Origin: CAVRIA01 sp963721115 | Lineage (GTDB): Bacteria; Desulfobacterota; Binatia; HRBIN30; CADEER01 | Direction of reading: 5' to 3' | Assembly: GCA_963721115.1 (NCBI GenBank) | Contig: CAVRIA010000016.1 | Coordinates: forward strand, 1-40,954 | DNA length: 40,954 nt | In this document: piece after piece, positions 1 to 8,712 of the stretch | Layout of the letters: each line of letters opens with the position of its first letter | How positions within the stretch are numbered: position 1 is the stretch's first letter | Made by a program: the position numbers and the translations under genes | Notes under the pieces: model-generated | The model's input: the letters and a program-made list of their open reading frames with translations, nothing else | Databases searched by the model: none | Told to the model about the DNA's origin: nothing

Positions 1-2
1 AC

Positions 3-659
3 GAGTCGATCCTCGATATGCTCGGCGAGGATCTCGCCGGGCGGATCGACGCCGTCCTCGAGGCCGACGCGCCGATCTCGCCGGACGCCGAGGAGATCAT
101 CGCCACGCTGATGCGCCAGGAGTTCGTGCAGCGCCTCTTCACCGACATCGTCTTCACCTCGATCGTGTCCTTCAACCGGCGCGTCAACCCGCTCTTCGCC
201 TCCATCACGATGCGGGCCCTCGAGGAGCAGATCAAGGGATTCATCCGCCTCTTCATGCCGATGATCCAGGAGCAGGCGATCGCCTTCGCGCTCGACGAGC
301 GCAACCAGCGCGTCGCCAGCGACTTCGGCCGCGCGGTCGCCCGCCAGCTCCTGCGCGAGCCCCTGCGCCACTATGCGGCGATGGTCTCGGACGGACAGAG
401 CAAGCAGGCGGACGCGTTTCTTCGCTCGGCGGTCGTCGATACCGAGCTCGACGGCCGCCTCCGGCAGGCGGTCGCGTCCGCCTGGGACGACCTCTACCAT
501 CGCATCCGCGCCAGAAAGATCGGCGACCTCCTGCGCCTCGACGAGCACGCCGACCGCCTCGCCTCGCGGATCGTCGCCGCGGTCCTGCCAGTGCTGCGGC
601 GGCCGAGCGTGATCGCGTTCGTCGCGTCGGAAGCGAGCCTGGCGAGCGGGAAGAGCTGA
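3..659 (+). CDS. Hypothetical helical protein, 5' partial
   Basis: The reading frame is open from the first bases of the window, so the gene probably starts upstream. The first in-frame ATG (position 18) lies inside what already looks like coding sequence. About 218 residues are visible. They are rich in charged helices with a more hydrophobic stretch around the motif LFTDIVFTSIVSF. I see no signal peptide, no clear membrane segment and no catalytic motif, and I do not recognise the family. It ends about 100 bases before the oxidase operon and may be unrelated to it. Confidence 0.6.
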   Translation, partial: ESILDMLGEDLAGRIDAVLEADAPISPDAEEIIATLMRQEFVQRLFTDIVFTSIVSFNRRVNPLFASITMRALEEQIKGFIRLFMPMIQEQAIAFALDERNQRVASDFGRAVARQLLREPLRHYAAMVSDGQSKQADAFLRSAVVDTELDGRLRQAVASAWDDLYHRIRARKIGDLLRLDEHADRLASRIVAAVLPVLRRPSVIAFVASEASLASGKS

Positions 660-763
660 CCCGGCGCGCTCTGGAGCGCTCTGGAGTTGCGCGCATCGAG
701 TGGTTCGGTCCATACTGCGCGCCGCTGTCGCATTGCAGGAGCGACGGGACGGAGACTCTTCTC

Positions 764-1689
764 TTGCCCACCTTCAATCCAGCATCGCCGCAGGCGGTCG
801 AGATCCAGAGCCTGTTCTTCGTCATGCTGCCGTCGCGGCGGTCATCATGGCGATCGTCACCGGCCTGGTCGCCTACATCACCGTCCGCTTCCGCGCCCGC
901 CCCGGCGATGGGGAGCCGCATCAGGAGTTCGGGCGGCCGCGGCTGGAGATCGCGTGGACGCTGGCGTCGCTGGCAGTCGTGACCGCGCTCTTCCTGCTGA
1001 CCATCCGCACCATGCGGGCCGCCGACCCGCCGCCGGGCGCGCGGTCTCCCGACGTCGTCGTGATCGGCCACCAGTGGTGGTGGGAGGTGCGCTACCCGGC
1101 CTCCGGAGCCGTGACGGCGAACGAGATCCACCTGCCGGTCGGGCGTCCGCTCGCTGCTGCGGCTGCGAGTCCGCCGACGTCATCCACGACCTCTGGCTGC
1201 CGCGGCTCGGCCGCAAGATGGACATGATCCCGGGCCATCCCAACTACGTCTGGCTGGAGCCGCGCGCCGCCGGCACGTATCTCGGCGCCTGCTCGGAGTA
1301 CTGCGGCGCGCAGCACGCCTGGATGCGGGTGCGCGTCGTCGCGCAGCCGGCGGACGAGTTCGACGCCTGGAGCCGGCGCCAGCTCGCGGCGCCCGCCGTG
1401 CCCGCCGGGGGCGCCGCCGCCGCCGGCGCCCGGCTCTTTCAGAACCTCACCTGCCCCAACTGCCACGCCATCACCGGCACGGGCGCCGCCGCCCGCATCG
1501 GACCCGATCTCACCCACCTGGCGGAGCGCGAGACGCTGGGAGCGGGCGTGCTCGACAACACACGCGCCAATCTGACCGCCTGGCTCACCGACCCGCAGAG
1601 GATCAAGCCGGGCAGCTACATGCCGAACCTGCAGCTGTCGGACGACGCAGGTCGCCGACCTGGTCGCCTACATGGAGACCCTGCGGTGA
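764..1689 (+). CDS. coxB: Cytochrome c oxidase subunit II with fused cytochrome c (caa3 type), frameshifted
   Basis: Subunit II takes electrons from the bc complex and passes them through CuA to subunit I. The order is an N-terminal TM hairpin (VAAVIMAIVTGLVAY, then LASLAVVTALFLL), a CuA cupredoxin domain with HQWWWEV and the ligand set CSEYCGAQHAWM (about 1290-1325), and a C-terminal cytochrome c domain with CPNCH (about 1452-1466). The fused haem c makes it caa3 type. Three reading-frame changes are needed, near 828, 1165 and 1640. At the last, removing one A restores a normal C-terminus ending AYMETLR. The start is inferred as TTG 764, which gives PTFNPASPQAVEIQSLFF, a typical subunit II beginning, with a purine-rich site upstream. 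The stop overlaps the coxA GTG. All conserved ligands are present, so I regard the shifts as probable sequence errors. Confidence 0.88.
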
Positions 1690-3355
1690 GCGACACGCCG
1701 CTGATTCCCGACGTCTCGGAGGCGCTGCCCGCGCTGGGCGAGGACGAGGGCCTGCTGAGCTGGGTCGCCTCCGTCGACCACAAGCAGATCGGCATCATGT
1801 ACCTTCTCACCACGCTCGGCTTCTTCGCCGTCGGCGGGGTCGAGGCGCTGCTCATGCGCGTGCAGCTGGCGCGCCCCAACGCGGCCTTCCTGTCGCCCGA
1901 TCTCTACAACCAGCTCTTCACCATGCACGGCACGACGATGATCTTCCTGGTCGTCATGCCGATGCTGATCGGCTTCGCCAACTACTTCGTGCCGCTGATG
2001 ATCGGCGCCAACGACATGGCGTTCCCGCGCCTCAACGCCCTGAGCTTCTGGCTGCTGGTGTTCGGCGGGCTGCTCCTCTACTTCAGCTTTCTCGCCGGCG
2101 GCGCGCCGGCCGCGGGCTGGTTCAGCTACGCGCCGCTGAGCGAGAAGCCGTACTCGCCGACGCTTCGGGCTCGACTACTGGGCGCTCGGCCTGCTCGCCA
2201 CCGGCATCGGCTCGGTGGCCGCCGGCATCAACTTCATCGTCACCATCCTCGCCATGCGGGCGCCCGGCCTGACCATGCGGCGGCTGCCGCTGTTCGTGTG
2301 GATGGTGTTCGTCAACTCGTTCCTCATCATCCTGGCGCTGTCGATCCTCAACGCCGCGCTGGTGCTGCTGCTCATGGACCGCCAGCTCGAGGCGCACTTC
2401 TTCTCGCCCGGCGGCGGCGGCTCGCCGGTCCTGTGGCAGCACTACTTCTGGGGCTTCGGCCACCCCGAGGTGTACATCATGGTGCTGCCGGCCTTCGGCA
2501 TCATCTCGGAGGTCATTCCCGTCTTCTCGCGCAAGCCGATCTTCGGCTACGAGTTCATCGCCGGCTCGACCGTCGCCATCGCGCTGCTCAGCTTCGGCGT
2601 CTGGGCGCATCACATGTTCGCCGTCGGCCTCGGTCACGGCATGGACTTCGTCTTCGCCGCCGCCAGCATGCTGATCGCCGTTCCCACCGGCATCAAGATC
2701 TTCAACTGGATCGCCACCATGTGGGGCGGCTCGATCCGCTTCACCACGTCGATGATGTTCGCCGTCGCCTTCCTGGTCCTGTTCACCATCGGCGGCCTGA
2801 GCGGCGTCAGCTTCGCGGTCGTGCCGATCGACTGGCAGACGACGGACACCTACTACGTCGTCGCGCACATGCACTACGTCCTCTTCGGCGGCACGCTCTT
2901 CGCCGTCTTCGCCGGCGTCTACTACTGGTTCCCGAAGATGACCGGCCGGCTGCTGTCCGAACGCTGGGGCCGGGTGCACTTCTGGCTGACCGTGATCGGC
3001 TTCAACGCCACCTTCTTCGTGCAGCACTTCCTCGGCCTGATGGGCATGCCGCGCCGCGTCTTCACCTATCCGGACCTGCCCTGGCTGGGGGGCGCTCAAC
3101 ATGCTGTCGACGATCGGCGCCTTCGTCATCGGCGTCGCCGTGCTCGTGTTCCTCTACAACGTCGTGATCAGCCTGCGCTCGGGCGAGCCGGCGGGGGACA
3201 ACCCCTGGCAGGCATGGACGCTCGAGTGGGCGACCAGCTCGCCGCCGCCGCTGCACAACTTCCAGCGCGTGCCGCCGGTGCGCGGCCGCCGCCCGCTGTG
3301 GGATCTCGCGCATCCCGATCTCGCCGACTGGCGCCGCGAGGAGGGCGGGCGATGA
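1686..3355 (+). CDS. coxA: Cytochrome c oxidase subunit I (A1-type haem-copper oxidase), frameshifted
   Basis: Catalytic subunit that reduces O2 at the haem a3-CuB site and pumps protons across the cytoplasmic membrane. It is about 556 residues with around 12 TM segments. Landmarks are FTMHGTTMIF (haem a ligand), WGFGHPEVYIMVLP (CuB His, cross-linked Tyr and the Glu that marks A1-type enzymes, around 2461-2475), WAHHMF (CuB His pair, 2608-2613) and VVAHMHYVLFGG (haem ligands, about 2866-2874). Two frameshifts are needed. One is near 2165. The other is near 3090 in a run of six G, where removing one G restores WLGALNMLSTIGAF. The GTG start overlaps the coxB stop and the stop overlaps the coxC ATG, so translation is probably coupled. 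Confidence 0.92.
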
Positions 3356-3922
3356 CGGGCGCCGGCATGACCAAGAGCAAGCTCGGCGTCATCACCTTCA
3401 TCGCCTCGGAGGCGAACTTCTTCCTCCTCCTGATCTTCGCCTACGTGTACTACCACGGCAGCACGAGCGGCGGACCGAGCGCCGCCGGCAGCCTCGATCC
3501 ACGGGCGGCCGGGCATCAACACGGTCTTCCTTCTCGCCAGCAGCGCCACCATGTGGCAGGCGGAGCGCAGCCTGCGGCGCGAAGGAGCGAGCGGCCTGCC
3601 GCTCTGGCTGCTGGCGACGATCGTCCTCGGCGCGATCTTCCTGTTCGGCCAGGGACGCGAGTACGCGCACCTGATCAGCCAGAACGTCACGGTCAGCCGC
3701 GATCTGTTCGGCGCCAGCTTCTTCACCCTGACCGGCTTCCACGGCCTGCACGTGCTCATCGGGCTGATCACCCTGTCGATCGTCTTCGGTCTCGCCCTCG
3801 CCGGCGATTTCTCGAAGGGCCGTTCCGACGCGGTCGAGGCAGTGGCGTTGTACTGGCACTTCGTCGACGTGGTGTGGATCGTCATCTTCTCCATCATCTA
3901 TCTGTGGAGCGCCTCGACATGA
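3352..3922 (+). CDS. coxC: Cytochrome c oxidase subunit III, frameshifted
   Basis: Membrane subunit III of the caa3 oxidase, thought to stabilise proton uptake. The N-terminal part reads MTKSKLGVITFIASEANFF, where the Glu is the family hallmark. After a frameshift near 3505 it continues with helices including FFTLTGFHGLHVLIGL and ALYWHFVDVVWIVIFS, both typical of subunit III. It is about 190 residues, normal for a five-helix form. The start is ATG 3352, in an ATGA overlap with coxA; ATG 3367 is an alternative. The stop overlaps the next gene in the same way. Confidence 0.88.
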
Positions 3923-4753
3923 CGACGGATCGACTGCTTCTCTCGACCTGGAATCTGCGCCCCGGGGTGCTGGCGGCCTGCCTCGTCCTGGCGCTCGCGT
4001 ATCTGCTCGCCACCCGCTTTCGCCCACCGCGCCGCGCCCTGTTCTTCTTCGCCGGCGTGCTCCTGCTCGGGCTCGCGCCGAGCTCGCCGCTGGCGCTTCT
4101 CGGGCACCACTACCTGTTCAGCGCCCACATGATCGAGCACCTCCTGCTTCGTCCTCGTCATCCCGCCGCTGTGGTTGCTCGGGCTTCCGCCGGCGGCGTT
4201 CGCGGCGGCGGCCCGCAGCCGCGTCGGCAAGCGGCTCGCCCACCCGCTCCTGACCTGGCTCTGCGGCGGGGTGGCGATGTGGCTGTGGCACTGGCCGCCG
4301 CTCTACGACCTGGCGCTGCACGCGCCCGCGGCGCACCTCGCCGAGCACGTCAGTCTGCTGCTACTGGGCACGGTCTTCTGGTGGCCGGTGATCGCGCCGA
4401 CGGAGCACTCGAGGTTGCAGCCGCTGCTCGCCGTCGTCTACCTGTTCACCGGTTGTGTCGGCTGCACGGTCCTCGGCATCGTGATCACCTTCGCGCCCAC
4501 CGGGCTGTATCCCGCCTACCTCGCCCCCGCCGATCCGCTCGGCATCCTGCCGTTGGTGCGCGACGGCTGGGGACTGACGGCGCAGCTCGACCAGCAGCTC
4601 GGCGGGCTTCTGATGTGGATTCCCGCCTGCCTGATCTACCTGAGCGGAATCATCGCCGTGCTGGCGCGCTGGTACGGCTCGCCGGAGAGCGAGGCAGACG
4701 ACGTACGGATGCTGCCCGGTCTGGCCGGCGAGCTGCCACTGGCGCAGCGTTGA
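3919..4753 (+). CDS. ctaG: CtaG-family cytochrome c oxidase assembly factor (caa3_CtaG), frameshifted
   Basis: Multi-helix membrane protein of the caa3_CtaG family, which assists assembly of haem-copper oxidases, probably at the copper-insertion step. The N-terminal half contains GHHYLFSAHMIEHLLL. After a frameshift near 4150 the protein continues with WLLGLPPAAF, GGVAMWLWHWPPLYDLAL and LLLLGTVFWWPVIAP, the conserved His/Trp-rich core of the family. It is about 277 residues, and the C-terminus is soluble and acidic. It overlaps coxC by ATGA. A strong GAGGAGG ribosome-binding site for the next gene follows its stop. Confidence 0.8.
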
Positions 4754-4763
4754 GGAGGAGTTC

Positions 4764-5000
4764 ATGGCAGAAGGCGAAACCGGCGCGAAGCGACGAGACG
4801 ACTGGAGCCGGCCGTTGCCCGAAGTGGTGCCGCGGCCGACGTACTGGCCGTCGGTGATGGCACTCGGCATCGTGTTCGTCTTCTGGGGCGTCGTCACCAC
4901 GTTCATCATCTCGGGCGTCGGGCTGACCCTGTTCGTCCTCGCCCTGGCCGGATGGATCCACGAGCTGCGGCGCGAGCGCGGAGAGTCGACCAATGAATGA
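4764..5000 (+). CDS. Small membrane protein, probable oxidase subunit IV-like
   Basis: 78 residues with a soluble N-terminus (LPEVVPRPTYWPSVMAL) and two closely spaced hydrophobic stretches, IVFVFWGVVTTFIISG and LTLFVLALAGWI, ending in a charged tail. Small proteins of this layout, carrying a PRPTYWP-like motif, sit in many bacterial caa3/bc operons as a fourth oxidase subunit. That role is inferred from position and topology, not from a catalytic motif. GAGGAGG lies just upstream of the ATG, and the 3' end overlaps the Rieske gene by eight bases. Confidence 0.7.
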   Translation: MAEGETGAKRRDDWSRPLPEVVPRPTYWPSVMALGIVFVFWGVVTTFIISGVGLTLFVLALAGWIHELRRERGESTNE

Positions 5001-5494
5001 GCCCGATTCCGCGGCGACGCTCGATCGCCGCCGCTTTCTCACCCGGCTGAGCCTCGCCCTGAGCGCGGTCGGCGCGGCGATCGTCGGCGTACCGATCGTC
5101 GGCTTTCTGCTGTCGCCGCTGTTGCAGCAGCGTTCCGCGCCTCTGGCGCCCCGTCGGCAAGGTCGATCAGTTCGAGGTCGGCAAGACCGTCGAGGTCTCC
5201 TTCGCCGACGCGTCGTCCCTCCCGTGGGTCGGCGTCAGCGGCAAGACCGCCGCCTGGCTGCGCCGTCACACCGAGAGCGACTTCATCGCCTTCTCGGTCA
5301 ACTGCACGCATCTCGGCTGCCCGGTGCGCTGGCTGAAGCACGCCGACCTGTTCATGTGTCCTTGCCACGGCGGCGTGTACTACAATGACGGCCGCGTCGC
5401 GTCCGGACCGCCGCCGAAGGCGTTGAACCGTTACCCGGTGCGGGTGCGAGACGGCGTGGTGGAGATCCAGACCAGCCCGGTGCCGATCGCCTGA
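4993..5494 (+). CDS. Rieske iron-sulfur protein of a bc complex, frameshifted
   Basis: Carries the 2Fe-2S cluster that takes the first electron from quinol and hands it to a c-type haem. The N-terminus has a Tat-like RRRFLTRLSLAL motif followed by one TM helix (SAVGAAIVGVPIVGFLLSPLL), a membrane-anchored form. A frameshift near 5148 separates this from the cluster domain, which carries both binding boxes, CTHLGC and CPCHGG, followed by a GPPPKALNRYPV segment. Removing one C near the shift restores ALWRPVGKVDQF. It is about 166 residues. It starts inside the preceding gene, and the cytochrome b gene follows 24 bases after its stop. Confidence 0.9.
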
Positions 5495-5518
5495 GGCCGT
5501 GATGCGCGAGGGGATCGC

Positions 5519-6957
5519 ATGACGGGACCGGCGACCTGGCTCAGACGAGCGTGGCAGTGGTTCGACGACCGGACCGGACTCGCCGAGCTCATCGGGCCGA
5601 TCGCGCGCCATCCCGTCCCGTCGGGTTCGCGCTGGTGGTACGTCTTCGGCAGCGCCACGCTGATCGCGTTCGTGATCCAGGTGGTGACCGGCATCGCCCT
5701 GTCCACCGCCTACATCTCGTCGACGGCCAACGCCTACCACAGCTTGAAGTTCATCACCGACGAGGCGACCTTCGGCCGCTTCCTGCGCGGCCTGCACTAC
5801 TTCGGCGCCTCGGCGATGGTGCTGCTCGTCGGCCTGCACCTGATGCGCACGTATCTGATGGCGGCGTACAAGTACCCGCGCGAGATGAGCTGGCTCACCG
5901 GCGTCCTGCTGCTGGTGTTCACCCTGCTCATGGGCTTCACCGGACAGCTCCTGCGGTGGGACCAGAACGCCGTCTGGTCGGTCACCGTGGCGGCCGAGCA
6001 GGCGGGTCGTGTCCCCTTCGTCGGTGAGGCGATCGCGCACTTCGTCCTCGCCGGCGGGACGGTCGGCGCCTCGACGCTGAGCCGCTTCTTCGCCTTCCAC
6101 GTCTTCTTCATCCCGGCTCTGATCTTCACCTTCGTCGCGCTGCACCTCTATCTGGTTCTTCGCAACGGCATCTCCGAGCCGCCACGGCGCGGCGTCGTGG
6201 TCGATCCGAAGACCTACCGGCAGGAGTACGAGAAGATCCTCGAGCACAGCGGGCATCCGTTCTGGCCCGACGCGGCGTGGCGCGACGTCGTCTTCGGCAT
6301 GGGCGTCGTCGCCGTGATCGCCCTGCTCGCCTGGTGGATCGGCCCGCCCGAGCTCGGCAAGCCGCCCGATCCGACGATCATCCAGGCCTACCCGCGGCCG
6401 GACTGGTACCTCCTCTGGTACTTCGCTGTCCTGGCCCTCTTCCCCCCGGTCTCGAGGACTACCTCATCGTGCTCGGTCCGTTGGTGGTGGGCGTGATTCT
6501 CATCCTTCTGCCCTTCGTCTCCAACCGCGGCGAGCGCAGCCCGGCGCGGCGTCCGTGGGCGGTGGCGATCGTGCTCGTCGTGGTCCTGATGATCGGCACG
6601 CTGTGGATCGAGGGCGAGCGCGCCCCCTGGTCTCCCGACTTCACGGCCAAGGCCTTGCCGCAGGCGGTGATCGGACAGGTGAGCGCGGAGGCGCAACGGG
6701 GCGCCGATCTGTTTCACCAGAAGGGGTGCGAGTTCTGTCACCGGGTGGCGGGGCAGGGCGGCCGCCGCGGCCCCGATCTGACCGACGTCGCGAGCCGCCT
6801 GACGCCGCAGCAGATGACCATCCGCATCCTGAACGGCGCCACCAACATGCCTTCGTTCGCCGCCATCCTGAAGCCGGACGAGCTCGACGCCATCGTCGCC
6901 TTCCTGCAGACGCGCCACGGGGAGGGAGTGATCCAGCGACTCCGTTTGACTCCGTGA
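5519..6957 (+). CDS. Cytochrome b fused to C-terminal cytochrome c, frameshifted
   Basis: Quinol-oxidising core of the bc complex. The cytochrome b part has two His pairs in TM helices: H93/H107, and H194/H209 by sequence count. Fourteen residues lie between the second pair, the b6f-like spacing rather than the 13 usual in bc1. The Qo-site motif is PRPDWYLLWYF (PDWY instead of PEWY). A frameshift in a run of six C near 6446 is repaired by one extra C, giving LFPPGLEDYLIV. Two more TM helices follow, then a soluble domain with CEFCH (6727-6741) and the Met-containing ATNMPSFAAIL. No separate cytochrome c1 gene is present, so this domain probably replaces it and passes electrons to CoxB. About 479 residues. 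Confidence 0.9.
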
Positions 6958-7303
6958 TTCAGTGACTCGGTCTGCGGTTTTTGGCAGCAGTCGAGGAGAC
7001 GACAGAGCGAGTATCCGCCAGTCCGAATGCCGGCGCACCTCTGCAAAAAGGATCTCGCGTGCGGATCGTGCCAGGCATCACCGCAACGCCGAACGCCTGG
7101 GCGATGACCCGCCGGTGCACGATGCCGAGCGGCGAACAGCCAGGCCTTCCGCCTCGTTGGCGCGGGCCAAGGTGTGCGCTGGCCGTTCTGCTGCTGGGCT
7201 GGGCTGCGCCGACTTGATCTCGCCACCGGTCGCGTCCAGACTACAAGTGTTTTTCGAAGCCACACTGAACCCTACTCAACAGCTCAACCGAAGGAGGCTT
7301 GGA
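6958..7303 (+). other. Intergenic region upstream of sodC
   Basis: About 345 bases between the respiratory operon and sodC. Short open frames run through it but none has a recognisable product or coding character. I found no convincing terminator hairpin or promoter. The ribosome-binding site AAGGAGG (7291-7297) for sodC lies at its right end. Confidence 0.5.
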
Positions 7304-7810
7304 ATGAAGACGACTGCATTGTGGGTGGCCGGACTGCTGATCGTGGGAGCGGCGTCGAGCGCGGCTGCCGCGGGGCCGATGACGGCGCACGCGACCTTGA
7401 AGAACGCAGAGGGCAAGACCGTGGGCGAGGTCACCTTGCAGCAGGGGCCGCGCGGCGTGCTGGTCAGCGCCGACCTATCGGGTCTGCCGCCGGGAACGCA
7501 TGCGTTCCACATCCACGAAACGGGCAAGTGCGAGCCGCCGTTCAAGTCGGCCGGCGGCCACCTCAACCCAGCGAAGAAGCAGCACGGCTTCATCAACCCG
7601 AAGGGGATGCACGCCGGCGACCTTCCGAACATTCACGTTCCCGACGGCGGCAGCCTCAAGATCGAGTACTTCGCCCCCGGACTGAGGTTCGGCAAGATCT
7701 TCGACAAGGACGGCTCGGCCATCGTCATCCACGCCGGAGCAGACGACTACAAGAGCGACCCGGCCGGCGATGCCGGCGAGCGCATCGCCTGCGGCGTCGT
7801 GCAGAAGTGA
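7304..7810 (+). CDS. sodC: Cu/Zn superoxide dismutase, exported
   Basis: Converts superoxide to peroxide and oxygen in the periplasm. 168 residues. A signal peptide (TTALWVAGLLIVGAASSAAAA) is followed by the SodC domain with the copper/zinc ligand motifs HAFHIHETGKC and GGHLNP, a later HAGDLPNI, and the C-terminal GERIACGVV with the second disulfide Cys. The start is ATG 7304, seven bases after a strong AAGGAGG. This length and set of motifs are normal for bacterial SodC. It sits between a respiratory operon and a thiol oxidoreductase, a plausible oxidative-stress context but not necessarily an operon. Confidence 0.93.
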   Translation: MKTTALWVAGLLIVGAASSAAAAGPMTAHATLKNAEGKTVGEVTLQQGPRGVLVSADLSGLPPGTHAFHIHETGKCEPPFKSAGGHLNPAKKQHGFINPKGMHAGDLPNIHVPDGGSLKIEYFAPGLRFGKIFDKDGSAIVIHAGADDYKSDPAGDAGERIACGVVQK

Positions 7811-7816
7811 TCGCGA

Positions 7817-7872
7817 CGGAGTGCGGCGGCCATGCGGCGGCCTTTCCGCGGTCGCGTGACTGCCGCACTCCG
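7817..7872 (+). terminator. Stem-loop downstream of sodC
   Basis: A perfect 11-base inverted repeat, CGGAGTGCGGC (7817-7827) and GCCGCACTCCG (7862-7872), starts seven bases after the sodC stop. The 34-base loop is GC-rich and no T-run follows. It may be a transcript-end stabiliser or a weak terminator rather than a classical intrinsic one. Confidence 0.45.
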
Positions 7873-7928
7873 AGCCGCGGCGCCGGCTCGCTCGGCAGGA
7901 CTCCGCGCCGCGACGGAGGAGACACGCC

Positions 7929-8546
7929 GTGCCGGCGCGGCTGATCGTCTACTCGGACTACCTCTGCCCGTGGTGCTACAACGGCGCGGTTCGACTGCGT
8001 CGTCTCGCGGAGGAGCTCGGCGGCGCCGTCGAGATCGAATGGCGCAGCTACCTGCTGCGCCCGCGCCCCGATCCCGGGCGCACGCTGGAGAAGTTTCGCG
8101 CCTACACACAGTCGTGGCTGCGTCCGGCGGCCGACCCGGACGGCGGCACCTTCCGCGTGTGGGAGGGAGATGCCGGCCCGCCGTCGCACAGCGTGCCGCC
8201 ACACCTCGCCGCCAAGGCGGCGGCGGCGCTGGGGGCGGACGCTTTCGAGCGCCTGCACCTCCCCCTCATGCACGCCTACTTCGCCGACAACCGCGACATC
8301 ACCGATCGCGCCACGCTGCGCGCCGTTTGGGCCGAGGTGGGGTTGCCGGAGGGGGAGTTCGACCGAATCGACGACCCGGCCCTCCTGCGCCGCGTCGTCG
8401 ACGAGCACAACCGCGCGGTAGAGGACGGGATCACCGGGGTGCCGACGGTATCCCTGCAGGGCCGCGACGGCTTCGTCGTCGGTGCCCAGCCCCTCGACCT
8501 CTACCGCCGCTGGCTTCGCCGAGCCCTGGCGGAGGAGAAGGCGTGA
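7929..8546 (+). CDS. DsbA-family oxidoreductase (FrnE-like)
   Basis: Thioredoxin-fold protein of the DsbA/FrnE/HCCA-isomerase group. About 205 residues. The N-terminal strand VYSDYLCPWCYNG carries the CPWC redox site. A helical insert follows, and near the C-terminus GITGVPTVSLQG supplies the cis-Pro loop (GVPT). No signal peptide is seen, so it is probably cytoplasmic, as for FrnE. The start is GTG 7929, just after GGAGGA. The substrate is unknown; disulfide reduction or isomerisation and glutathione-dependent isomerisation are both seen in the family. Confidence 0.85.
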   Translation: MPARLIVYSDYLCPWCYNGAVRLRRLAEELGGAVEIEWRSYLLRPRPDPGRTLEKFRAYTQSWLRPAADPDGGTFRVWEGDAGPPSHSVPPHLAAKAAAALGADAFERLHLPLMHAYFADNRDITDRATLRAVWAEVGLPEGEFDRIDDPALLRRVVDEHNRAVEDGITGVPTVSLQGRDGFVVGAQPLDLYRRWLRRALAEEKA

Positions 8547-8612
8547 CCTGAAACTCGCCCGGGCTGTGCTCGGGTTCGTCGGCAAAGGCTGGGGCTCGGG
8601 CTGAGGCTGGGA
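8547..8612 (+). repeat. MITE-like interspersed repeat, copy 1 (A half only)
   Basis: Starts directly at the stop codon of the preceding gene with CCTGAAACTCGCCCGGGCTG, then TTCGTCGGCAAAGGC and a run of GGCTGAGG-type hexamers. This matches the A end of copies 2 and 4. The B end is missing, and the following DNA (8613-8712) is unrelated. Confidence 0.8.
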
Positions 8613-8712
8613 GAAGGTCTGGACCTTGGCTACCGGCCACCGGCAGGCCCCTCTGTGCCATACCGCCCGGGGCCTCTGATTCGGGGATGACAAGCGCGCC
8701 GCGTTTCATGCT

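Noticed and set aside
2122..3129. Long minus-strand open frame of 335 codons opposite coxA
   Set aside because: Shadow of coxA in GC-rich DNA: the translation is His/Asp/Glu/Gly-rich without fold-like patterning, and the plus strand carries all oxidase motifs.
6962..7303. N-terminal extension of sodC in the same frame
   Set aside because: The true start is ATG 7304, with AAGGAGG just upstream and a signal peptide directly after it; the upstream frame is not protein-like.
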